From a bacterium (lineage in GTDB: Bacteria > Margulisbacteria > Marinamargulisbacteria > UBA6595), in contig JAQCBC010000042.1 in NCBI GenBank assembly GCA_027621615.1, forward strand, positions 1 through 7,032: a stretch of 7,032 bases of DNA, read 5' to 3'. A model generated the notes under the pieces. The model searched no databases, had not been told where the DNA came from, and saw only the letters and a program-made list of their open reading frames with translations. Made by a program: the position numbers and the translations under genes. Position 1 is the first letter of the stretch. Every line of letters starts with the position of its first letter. This document shows positions 1 to 5,494 of the stretch, piece by piece.

Positions 1-52
1 CAACTGACTTGTAATCAGTAGGTCACGGGTTCAACTCCTGTAGCCGGCTCCA
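1..52 (+). tRNA. tRNA-Thr (anticodon UGU), 3' part, cut by the window edge
   Basis: Only the 3' part of the tRNA is inside the window. The anticodon stem pairs 3-7 (ACTGA) with 15-19 (TCAGT) around the 7-nt loop CTTGTAA, which places the anticodon TGT at 10-12, so it reads Thr ACN codons. A 5-nt variable region (20-24) follows, then a T stem 25-29/37-41 with loop TTCAACT, the 3' acceptor strand AGCCGGC (42-48), a discriminator T at 49 and an encoded CCA at 50-52. The anticodon arm and variable region closely resemble bacterial tRNA-Thr(UGU). The D arm and 5' acceptor strand lie off the left edge. The discriminator U is unusual, since bacterial tRNA-Thr usually has A there. dus begins 14 nt downstream. 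Confidence 0.95.
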
Positions 53-59
53 GTATACT
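30..59 (+). promoter_or_regulatory. Possible promoter for dus inside the tRNA gene (weak)
   Basis: TATACT at 54-59 matches five of six bases of the TATAAT -10 consensus. A poor -35 candidate, TTCAAC at 30-35 (three of six), lies 18 bp upstream, but that string is also the conserved T loop of the tRNA. If used, transcription would begin at about 66-67, on the dus start codon, giving a leaderless mRNA. The alternative is that dus is only read through from the tRNA promoter outside the window. Confidence 0.25.
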
Positions 60-66
60 GAAACTC

Positions 67-1020
67 ATGAGTGGATCATTATTTTGGACCGAATTTCCCA
101 AACCCATTGTGGCACTAGCTCCAATGGAAGGGTATTCGGATAGCGCCTTTCGGCAAGTATGCAAAGCCGTCAATCCTGCCATTGTAACGTATACCGAATT
201 TACCTCAGCCGATGGCTTGCATCACAGTCCCGATCGAGTTCGAAAAAAACTGGCCTTTAAATCCACCGAAAAACCTGTGATTGCTCAAATATTTGGCAAG
301 GATCCTGAAACATTTGTTAGTGCGGCTAAACTGATTGAAGACATGGGGTTTTCTGGCATTGATCTGAACATGGGGTGCCCCGCTAAAAAAGTGGTTAAAT
401 CCGAGCATGGGGTCGCCCTGCGAAAAAATCATACACTGGCATTCAAGCTCATTGAATCCGTTGCTTCAGCCACGCATCTGCCTGTTAGTGTCAAAAGCCG
501 ATTGGGTTGGGAAGACGACAGCGACCTAGACGCGTTTTGTCTAGGGGCTCAATCCGCTGGGGCGAGTATGATTGCCATTCATGCTCGAACCTACGCCCAG
601 CCCTATAAAGTAGCTGCCCAATGGGAATCCTTGTATCGATTAAAAGACAAATTATCCATTCCTTTGTTGGGAAATGGGGGGCTCACAGGATTGGCCGATG
701 GCTATGCCAAATTAAAACACTTAGACGGTTTTCTAATTGGGCAAGCCGCAATGGGCAATCCATGGGTCTTTTCAACCACCAACCCAACCCCTAGTTTCCA
801 TGAAAAAATTCCAATTATTAAAGCCCATGCGCGCTACCTGATTGACGATAAGGGCGAGCGAGTGGGATGCCGGGAAATTCGCAAACATTTGGTCACCTAC
901 TGCAAACTGATTCCCAATGCTCGTCAATGGCGCAGCGAATTGGTTCACGTGGAATCCCTTGATGCTATTGAATCGGTATTGGACCGCATGGCCGACACCA
1001 TTCCCCAACTACCCAATTAA
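67..1020 (+). CDS. dus: tRNA-dihydrouridine synthase (DusB-like)
   Basis: This FMN-dependent enzyme reduces uridine to dihydrouridine in tRNA, using NADPH, in the cytoplasm. The 317-residue length is normal for the family. The TIM-barrel motifs occur in the expected order: APMEGYSDSAFR near residues 18-29; NMGCPAKKV with the proton-donating Cys104; SVKSRLGW with Lys143; IHAR with His172; GNGG at 202-205; and IGQAAMGNPWVF at about 224-235, the flavin phosphate-binding end. In that last motif Gln226 stands where many relatives have Arg. The C-terminal helical tRNA-binding domain follows from about 245. The ATG at 67 fits the family N-terminus, but no Shine-Dalgarno precedes it. The gene starts 14 nt after the tRNA-Thr CCA, so the two are probably cotranscribed and then separated by tRNA 3' processing. 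It ends in TAA. I am sure of the family and less sure of the DusB subgroup. Confidence 0.95.
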   Translation: MSGSLFWTEFPKPIVALAPMEGYSDSAFRQVCKAVNPAIVTYTEFTSADGLHHSPDRVRKKLAFKSTEKPVIAQIFGKDPETFVSAAKLIEDMGFSGIDLNMGCPAKKVVKSEHGVALRKNHTLAFKLIESVASATHLPVSVKSRLGWEDDSDLDAFCLGAQSAGASMIAIHARTYAQPYKVAAQWESLYRLKDKLSIPLLGNGGLTGLADGYAKLKHLDGFLIGQAAMGNPWVFSTTNPTPSFHEKIPIIKAHARYLIDDKGERVGCREIRKHLVTYCKLIPNARQWRSELVHVESLDAIESVLDRMADTIPQLPN

Positions 1021-1023
1021 AAT

Positions 1024-1038
1024 GTTTAAATATTAAAC
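1024..1038. repeat. Short AT-rich inverted repeat after dus
   Basis: GTTTAA (1024-1029) and TTAAAC (1033-1038) are a perfect 6-bp inverted repeat around a 3-nt centre, 3 bp after the dus stop. It is too AT-rich and lacks a T-tract, so it is not a convincing terminator. It could be a protein-binding site for the downstream small gene, or chance in an AT-rich gap. Confidence 0.3.
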
Positions 1039-1047
1039 TGTTGGGGT

Positions 1048-1071
1048 ATTACAATTCTGTTGAGTTGTAAT
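1048..1071 (+). promoter_or_regulatory. 10-bp hairpin just upstream of the small gene's ribosome binding site
   Basis: The left arm ATTACAATTC (1048-1057) pairs with GAGTTGTAAT (1062-1071) around a TGTT loop, giving ten pairs of which one is G-U. The outer seven, ATTACAA/TTGTAAT, are perfect. It is not followed by a T-run, so it does not look like an intrinsic terminator for dus. It ends 4 nt before the GGAG at 1076-1079. It could be an mRNA structure controlling translation or stability of the downstream gene, or a dyad operator. This is the strongest secondary structure I found between genes. Confidence 0.55.
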
Positions 1072-1075
1072 CAAT

Positions 1076-1079
1076 GGAG
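1076..1079 (+). promoter_or_regulatory. Shine-Dalgarno that sets the start of the small gene
   Basis: GGAG sits 9 nt before the ATG at 1089. The in-frame ATG at 1074 overlaps this site and has no ribosome binding site of its own, so 1089 is the better start. It is one of the few clear Shine-Dalgarno sequences in the window. Confidence 0.6.
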
Positions 1080-1088
1080 TCCCCCACC

Positions 1089-1337
1089 ATGTATCAGTCC
1101 GTATTTAAATTTGGTATCGCTGTTGTATTTATTGTATCGGCATGGGTTGATAATTCAAGCCTGGTATCCAATAGTTTCATTGAGATGAGTGTTGTCAAAA
1201 AACCCACAATGCGCATGGCCTTTGTGGGCAAATACACCGATCCTTTCAAAGAAGAAAAAATACAAGAACATTTTCATGCCGTGAATTCCGAGCAATACAC
1301 CGGAACGTATCAATTGAGCATTCAAACGGTATTTTAA
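1089..1337 (+). CDS. Small membrane or exported protein of unknown function (82 residues)
   Basis: I do not recognise this protein. From the ATG at 1089 it has a short N-terminus with Lys7, then a hydrophobic stretch at about residues 8-20 (FGIAVVFIVSAWV). That could be a signal peptide or a single membrane anchor. A polar remainder follows, with the charged segment FKEEKIQEHFH, and the C-terminus ends in VF. It has no cysteine, no lipobox and no repeat. It fills a stretch with no competing gene on either strand, has a good Shine-Dalgarno, and lies 68 nt after dus on the same strand. A hairpin lies just upstream. It converges on the cysteine desulfurase gene: the two TAA stops share TTAA at 1334-1337. 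A small real gene is likely, but its function is unknown. Confidence 0.55.
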   Translation: MYQSVFKFGIAVVFIVSAWVDNSSLVSNSFIEMSVVKKPTMRMAFVGKYTDPFKEEKIQEHFHAVNSEQYTGTYQLSIQTVF

Positions 1338-2440
1338 GGCTTTAAAATCAAGCGTCGGATCGCTTGTGTAGCAGCTGCAATCTCGTCGGACGTTGTCGTA
1401 TGACCAAAACTAACCCGAACGGCCGATTGGACCCGATCCCGATCATCTGGAAACATGGCTGAAAGCACCGGGGATACTTGCATACTGCCTGTCGAGCACG
1501 CTGAGCCAGCCGAAATCGCAATGCCTTGTAAATCCATGGCCATAACCGTTGTATGGGCATCGTGGCCCAATAGACTAACGTTGACAATATGCGGCATGGC
1601 TGATTCTGGGCTATTCCAGACGACTGAATCACCATTCAGTTGATCCCGAAATTGTTCATTTAACACCTGATAATGCCGCTGCATCGCATCCAGCTGAGGC
1701 TCCAGATGCGTAAGCGCAGCCCCCAAACCTGCAATGGCCCATACGTTTTCAGTCCCAGCCCGAATACCCTGTTCTTGATGCCCACCCGTGATCCAGGGGG
1801 TTAAGGGAACCTGCCGCAAGCACAGTGCCGCACAGCCTTTGGGTGCCCCCAATTTATGACCTGAAAACACCAAGTAATTGTAATCTAAACCCGGGAGTTC
1901 TTGCTTCCCCACCCACTGAACCGCATCGGTATGCACCGGAATATCCTGCTGTTTGGCGATCTGAATCACGGTATCTAGGGGCTGATTAACCCCGGTTTCA
2001 TTGTTGGTCATCATCACGGATATAAGTGCTGTATCCGGGGTTATAAGCGCTTCCAATGCATCCAGATCCACAACGCCCGTGGGCAGCACGGGAATAACGT
2101 GAACATCCACCCCATCGGCAGCGAGTTCATCCGCTGTTTCTCGAACACAGGCATGCTCAACAGCACTGACCAGAATCCGCCCATGTGGTGATTGCCGGGC
2201 CACCGTGCGCAACACATAATTGTTGGCCTCTGTTGCAGATGAAAAAAAGACGACTGTGCCGTCACCGCCCATGTGGATTTGAACCTGGTGCCGAACCTGC
2301 TCAACAGCCTCTTTAGCGGCTTGACCCAACCCATGCATACTGGCAGGATTGCCGTATTCCCTTAATAACCGTGTTAATTCAGGAACAATGGCCGGCAAAA
2401 TTGGCGTGGCTGAACTGTGGTCTAAATAAATGACTGTCAT
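1334..2440 (-). CDS. Cysteine desulfurase (NifS/IscS class)
   Basis: This PLP enzyme takes sulfur from L-cysteine, releasing alanine and leaving a persulfide for Fe-S cluster assembly or tRNA thiolation. Class V aminotransferase motifs are present in order: NPASMHGLG (31-39); SSATEANNYVL (67-77); VEHACV with the PLP-stacking His96; TNNETG (145-150); HTDAVQ with Asp172 and Gln175; FSGHKLGAPKG with the PLP lysine Lys196; GGHQEQGIRAGTEN (219-232); and SAGSACSTGS with the catalytic Cys315. The Cys-loop form (GSACSTGS) fits the NifS/IscS group rather than SufS. At 368 residues it is slightly short for IscS. Its ATG overlaps the upstream gene's TGA by 4 bp (ATGA), so translation is probably coupled. 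It is last in the rpmE operon. No IscU, SufU or MnmA is visible nearby, so the sulfur acceptor is unknown. Confidence 0.93.
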   Translation of the reverse strand: MTVIYLDHSSATPILPAIVPELTRLLREYGNPASMHGLGQAAKEAVEQVRHQVQIHMGGDGTVVFFSSATEANNYVLRTVARQSPHGRILVSAVEHACVRETADELAADGVDVHVIPVLPTGVVDLDALEALITPDTALISVMMTNNETGVNQPLDTVIQIAKQQDIPVHTDAVQWVGKQELPGLDYNYLVFSGHKLGAPKGCAALCLRQVPLTPWITGGHQEQGIRAGTENVWAIAGLGAALTHLEPQLDAMQRHYQVLNEQFRDQLNGDSVVWNSPESAMPHIVNVSLLGHDAHTTVMAMDLQGIAISAGSACSTGSMQVSPVLSAMFPDDRDRVQSAVRVSFGHTTTSDEIAAATQAIRRLILKP

Positions 2441-3339
2441 TGGGCCTGGATAGCTGCCAATTGACGCACACAGCGATCCACAATCGCCAAGCGAGGTTTT
2501 ACCAAGGCATCAGCCGTTTGGGTGAGTTGCTTCAATATCGACGATTGGTATAAAGAGTCCAGTGCAATTAACTGCAAGGTACGGACACATTGGTCCCAAA
2601 CCGTGGGGTATCGCCCATGATGCTTGATGAAATACTGATAAAATATTGAATTTTTTTGCAGCGCAATCATCTCACCCTCTGCAGCCGGTGAAAATATCGC
2701 TGATAATGCGCATACATCCCCATCCCACTCTACCACCATGGCATCGGTCAAGCCGTTTGAAATGCGACTATAAAACTGATTTAATGCAGGTAGCGGCAGT
2801 GTATTTAAAATTAGAAAATAATCCATGATTTCCAATACCGCCCAACGATTCTGTTGAATGGCACCGCAAACTCGCGCAGATTGCGTCTGCATGGCCACCA
2901 TGTTGGATTGATCCAGAACCAACTGATGGTACAGTCGCCGACACCATTGCTGAATGGATGGGGGGGTCGACTGACCAAGGACAACGCGCAACCAATGCCG
3001 AAAGCAAGTATCCCAGTTTGTATCCCAGACGCCAATGCGATTCGTTAAGACTGTATCATTAACACTGAGTTTAAATTGATGGCCGGATACCGACAATCCC
3101 TGTACGAAGCGGGCTCGGGTATCAACTGCTAAAATACTAACAAACACCAATGTTTGTATCCATGCAATTACCATGGAATCGCACTGTTGATTAACCTCAT
3201 CAATGGTCATGGGCTCATTGCCCCATTGAATAATGCGCTTGAGTTGGCGAAAGGCATCCGATTTCAAATCCCATATCGGTTCACACTGGGCCAAAAATAC
3301 GGGTATCGCGGTATAAATGGTGACAAAGGGTGTATTCAT
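2437..3339 (-). CDS. Unknown protein (300 residues) between prmC and the cysteine desulfurase
   Basis: I do not recognise this protein. It overlaps prmC upstream and the cysteine desulfurase downstream by 4 bp each (ATGA), so it is embedded in a translationally coupled operon and is very likely real. It has eight cysteines, at 19, 53, 112, 133, 158, 210, 251 and 290. They are spread singly with no CxxC pairs, so a zinc ribbon or Fe-S ferredoxin fold is not suggested. There are about ten tryptophans. The sequence looks mostly helical. There is no signal peptide. One hydrophobic run at about 56-72 (MVIAWIQTLVFVSILAV) could be a membrane segment or a buried helix. Position suggests a role linked to release-factor modification or sulfur transfer, but that is guilt by association only. 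Confidence 0.8.
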   Translation of the reverse strand: MNTPFVTIYTAIPVFLAQCEPIWDLKSDAFRQLKRIIQWGNEPMTIDEVNQQCDSMVIAWIQTLVFVSILAVDTRARFVQGLSVSGHQFKLSVNDTVLTNRIGVWDTNWDTCFRHWLRVVLGQSTPPSIQQWCRRLYHQLVLDQSNMVAMQTQSARVCGAIQQNRWAVLEIMDYFLILNTLPLPALNQFYSRISNGLTDAMVVEWDGDVCALSAIFSPAAEGEMIALQKNSIFYQYFIKHHGRYPTVWDQCVRTLQLIALDSLYQSSILKQLTQTADALVKPRLAIVDRCVRQLAAIQAQ

Positions 3340-4109
3340 CTTAATTGCCCCAGTGCATATCGGTCATGCCCAGATACATCCGACTCAATACACACATGCT
3401 CATACCCATAGTGTACCATTATATCCCGAACCCGTGGCCCTTGATCATACCCAATTTCCAAGGCAAACCATAACCCCTGATGCTGAAACGTTGCCATTGC
3501 CTGCAAGAATTGATGAATCCAGGCTAATCCCACCCGCCCGCCATCGAGCGCAGTTTGGGGTTCATGCGCCAATACCTGTGTTGCCAACGCCGGATCCGCC
3601 ATATTGACATACGGTGGATTGGAGATAATAAGGCCGGATTGAATCATATCCCCCGCAGCAATGGCCTCAAACACATCCTGGCAATACCAGGTAATATGGC
3701 TGGCTCCGAACCGATCCTGATTGCGCTGGGCAATGGTTTGTGCAATCGGATTGATATCCCAGCCCCAAATATGGGCATTGGGATATCGGCGCGCCATCTC
3801 CAATGCGATGCATCCGGTCCCGTAGCCCACATCCGCAATCTGATCAATAGACGCATCCGCTATATAGTCACACGCCGCCTGCACCAGCCCTTCCGTTTCT
3901 GGCCGAGGAATCAAGACCCCTGGCGATACCCACACTAGGCGATCAAAAAAAGCCGCATCCCCCAACAAATACGCCAATGGAACCCCGGCATGATAATGGG
4001 CCACCGCTTCTGTGTAAGACACATCCGCCATGGGTGTTCCGGCCGGTGCTTGGGCATGCAAAAAATAATCGGCCAGTACAGCCAAATCTTGGCGCGTGTT
4101 GGGATCCAA
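3336..4109 (-). CDS. prmC: Release factor glutamine methyltransferase PrmC, with a short N-terminus
   Basis: This enzyme uses S-adenosylmethionine to N5-methylate the glutamine of the GGQ motif in RF1 and RF2. Visible motifs are VLIPRPETE (65-73), the SAM-binding loop DVGYGTGCIAL (93-103), an acidic DIN at 118-120 and the family signature NPPYV (164-168). HEPQTALDGG follows at 182-191. It lies directly after its substrate's gene prfA, a common bacterial pairing. The start is TTG at 4109, preceded by an AAGGG six bases upstream. No earlier start exists, because the prfA TAG at 4115-4113 is in the same frame. At 257 residues it is shorter than E. coli PrmC (277). The region before the G-x-P-x-x-Y/H-L-x-G segment is about 44 residues instead of about 70, so the helical domain that contacts the release factor is reduced. 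It ends in TGA, overlapping the next ATG. Confidence 0.93.
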   Translation of the reverse strand: MDPNTRQDLAVLADYFLHAQAPAGTPMADVSYTEAVAHYHAGVPLAYLLGDAAFFDRLVWVSPGVLIPRPETEGLVQAACDYIADASIDQIADVGYGTGCIALEMARRYPNAHIWGWDINPIAQTIAQRNQDRFGASHITWYCQDVFEAIAAGDMIQSGLIISNPPYVNMADPALATQVLAHEPQTALDGGRVGLAWIHQFLQAMATFQHQGLWFALEIGYDQGPRVRDIMVHYGYEHVCIESDVSGHDRYALGQLR

Positions 4110-4112
4110 CGA

Positions 4113-5180
4113 CTACCCTTTTTCCAGGCGGGCCAATTGATCCGCTTGTTGCAAGGCATCCAGTATTGTACTTAATTTATCCCCGCTTAAAATATCACGC
4201 AAACAGTGGACGGTTAATTTAATTCGGTGATCGGTCACCCGACCTTCTGGAAAATTATACGTCCGAATTTTCTCAGACCGATCCCCACTCCCGACCAATT
4301 GACGACGCATTGAATCCACAGAGTCCGTGGCCTGCTGCTGATAAAAGTCATAGAGCCTGGATTTTAACAACCGCATGGCTTTTTCTTTGTTTTGAAATTG
4401 GGAGCGTTCATCTTGGCACGCCACCACAGTTCCGGTTGGCATGTGGGTAATTCGAACAGCCGAGTCGGTTTTGTTCACGTGTTGACCACCCGCACCCGAG
4501 GCTCGGTAGGTATCCACACGCAAATCTTTGGGATTAATGGTCACATCCACATCATCGGCTTCCGGCAGCACCACAACACTCACCGCTGAGGTATGAATCC
4601 GGCCGGATGCCTCGGTATCGGGTACCCGTTGCACTCGATGCACACCGCTTTCAAATTTCAAAGCCTGAAACACACCATCTCCTGATACCATAACAACGGC
4701 TTCCTTTGTCCCACCCAATTCGGTTATATTGTGATCCATGACGGCCCAGGTCCAGCCATTTTTTTCTGCATAGCGCTGATACATGCGATACAAATCGTTG
4801 GCAAACAACGCAGCTTCATCCCCACCGGTGCCGCCCCGAATTTCCAACACGGCGTTTTTCTGATCATCGGGGTTTTTGGGCAACAAAAATACATTTAATG
4901 CGATGGTCAACGCCTCAATGTGAGGATCCAGCGCCTCAATTTCTTCATGCGCAATATCCGCCAATTCTGGATCACTCAGCATGGCTTTAGCTTCTTCTTT
5001 CTGATTTAACGCCAATTTGAGCTTTTGATAATTCTCAATACCCGGTTTCAATTGCGAATAATCCCGATTCAACGTTTCGTATCGCTTTAAATCTTGCGTT
5101 ACAGATGGGTCACTCAGCTGGCGCTCGAGATCCAAGAACCGACGCTCAACATCCTCCAGCTTATCTAGAAACCCATTCAT
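4113..5180 (-). CDS. prfA: Peptide chain release factor 1 (RF1)
   Basis: RF1 ends translation at UAA and UAG. The 355-residue protein is full length. A charged helical domain 1 comes first, then [12 protein letters not shown] (116-127) and the codon-recognition tripeptide P-x-T as Pro187-Asp188-Thr189 inside [18 protein letters not shown]. This tripeptide marks RF1 rather than RF2, which has SPF. The catalytic GGQ is at 231-233 within [18 protein letters not shown], and the C-terminus carries [12 protein letters not shown] (309-320). The ATG at 5180 fits the family and has only a poor Shine-Dalgarno. A hairpin at 5181-5209 ends directly before it. The gene lies in the same frame as rpmE upstream and prmC downstream. 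It ends in TAG, the codon RF1 alone reads; TCG and the prmC TTG follow at once. Confidence 0.97.
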   Translation of the reverse strand: MNGFLDKLEDVERRFLDLERQLSDPSVTQDLKRYETLNRDYSQLKPGIENYQKLKLALNQKEEAKAMLSDPELADIAHEEIEALDPHIEALTIALNVFLLPKNPDDQKNAVLEIRGGTGGDEAALFANDLYRMYQRYAEKNGWTWAVMDHNITELGGTKEAVVMVSGDGVFQALKFESGVHRVQRVPDTEASGRIHTSAVSVVVLPEADDVDVTINPKDLRVDTYRASGAGGQHVNKTDSAVRITHMPTGTVVACQDERSQFQNKEKAMRLLKSRLYDFYQQQATDSVDSMRRQLVGSGDRSEKIRTYNFPEGRVTDHRIKLTVHCLRDILSGDKLSTILDALQQADQLARLEKG

Positions 5181-5209
5181 ACCAGCTATTATCTAGGATA
5201 CTTGCTGGT
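5181..5209 (-). promoter_or_regulatory. Two-tier hairpin spanning the rpmE stop and abutting the prfA start
   Basis: In the mRNA, ACCAGC (5209-5204) pairs with GCTGGT (5186-5181). After a 3-by-3 internal loop, TATC pairs with GATA around a CTA loop. The rpmE stop codon UAG (5195-5193) lies at the apex, and the 3' arm ends directly at the prfA ATG, covering the region where ribosomes would load. No U-run follows, so it is not an intrinsic terminator. A ribosome finishing rpmE would open it, which suggests translational coupling or attenuation of prfA. Confidence 0.45.
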
Positions 5210-5423
5210 ATTTTTTCTTGAATTTTTCAATACGGCCTTCCGCATCCACAAAGTGACTATCACCCGTGAAAAATGGATGGCATTGAGAACAGACATCCAC
5301 ACGAATGTCTTTGCACGCAATCACCTCAAAGGAAGCGCCACATGCACATGTTGCTGTTATTAATTTTGGTGCATACTCAACAGACACAGTATGCTTTTTT
5401 CGTTTATCTATTTGTTTTGCCAT
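5193..5423 (-). CDS. rpmE: Ribosomal protein L31, zinc-binding type
   Basis: L31 bridges the two ribosomal subunits. The 76-residue protein carries the four-cysteine zinc site of the zinc-dependent form, CAC near the middle and [12 protein letters not shown] after it. The C-terminal [15 protein letters not shown] matches the family. A basic stretch (KQIDKRKKH) forms the N-terminus. I chose ATG at 5423. An in-frame GTG at 5432 lies between the predicted -10 element and the transcription start, so it would not be on the mRNA. No Shine-Dalgarno precedes the ATG, and the predicted leader is only about 4-6 nt. It is the first gene of the five-gene operon. Its stop is TAG, and only four sense codons (ATA ATA GCT GGT) separate that stop from the in-frame prfA ATG. 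Confidence 0.95.
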   Translation of the reverse strand: MAKQIDKRKKHTVSVEYAPKLITATCACGASFEVIACKDIRVDVCSQCHPFFTGDSHFVDAEGRIEKFKKKYQQVS

Positions 5424-5434
5424 AATAAACACAA

Positions 5435-5463
5435 ATCATACTAGACTGAGCAAGACTTGTCAA
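5435..5463 (-). promoter_or_regulatory. Near-consensus sigma-70-type promoter for the rpmE operon
   Basis: On the minus strand, a perfect -35 TTGACA (5463-5458) is followed by a 17-bp spacer and the -10 TATGAT (5440-5435), five of six matches. Transcription should begin at about 5427-5429, only a few bases before the rpmE ATG at 5423. Its -35 overlaps a -35-like element on the other strand. This is the best promoter in the window. Confidence 0.85.
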
Positions 5464-5485
5464 GCCATTCGTTATGCTGTACCAT
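5457..5485 (+). promoter_or_regulatory. Candidate promoter for the anti-anti-sigma operon, sharing the rpmE -35
   Basis: TTGTCA (5457-5462) matches five of six -35 bases. After exactly 17 bp comes TACCAT (5480-5485), four of six matches to the -10. Start of transcription would be about 5491-5493, at or just before the ATG at 5495, giving an essentially leaderless mRNA. The -35 is the same near-palindrome (CTTGTCAAG, 5456-5464) that supplies the rpmE -35 on the other strand. The -10 is weak, so another sigma factor might be used. Confidence 0.45.
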
Positions 5486-5494
5486 AAAGTTTAT

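Noticed and set aside
1048..1071. Hairpin after dus as an intrinsic terminator
   Set aside because: No T-run follows on the plus strand and the stem is AT-rich, so a regulatory structure is more plausible.
2041..2334. 97-codon minus-strand frame inside the cysteine desulfurase gene
   Set aside because: It is an out-of-frame shadow of a confidently identified enzyme.
3555..3938. 127-codon plus-strand open frame opposite prmC
   Set aside because: It lies fully antisense to a gene with clear PrmC motifs, has no ribosome binding site and resembles no family.
3336..5423. UAG recoded as a sense codon, making L31-RF1-PrmC one polyprotein
   Set aside because: A functional-looking RF1 is encoded, prfA and prmC have their own start codons, and each protein ends where its family normally ends. 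Occasional readthrough remains possible.
5424..5432. GTG at 5432 as the start of rpmE, giving 79 residues
   Set aside because: It lies upstream of the transcription start predicted from TTGACA-17-TATGAT, and ATG 5423 fits the protein family better.
5474..5494. ATG at 5474 as the start of the STAS gene
   Set aside because: It falls within the predicted promoter, adds seven residues atypical of the family and has no ribosome binding site.
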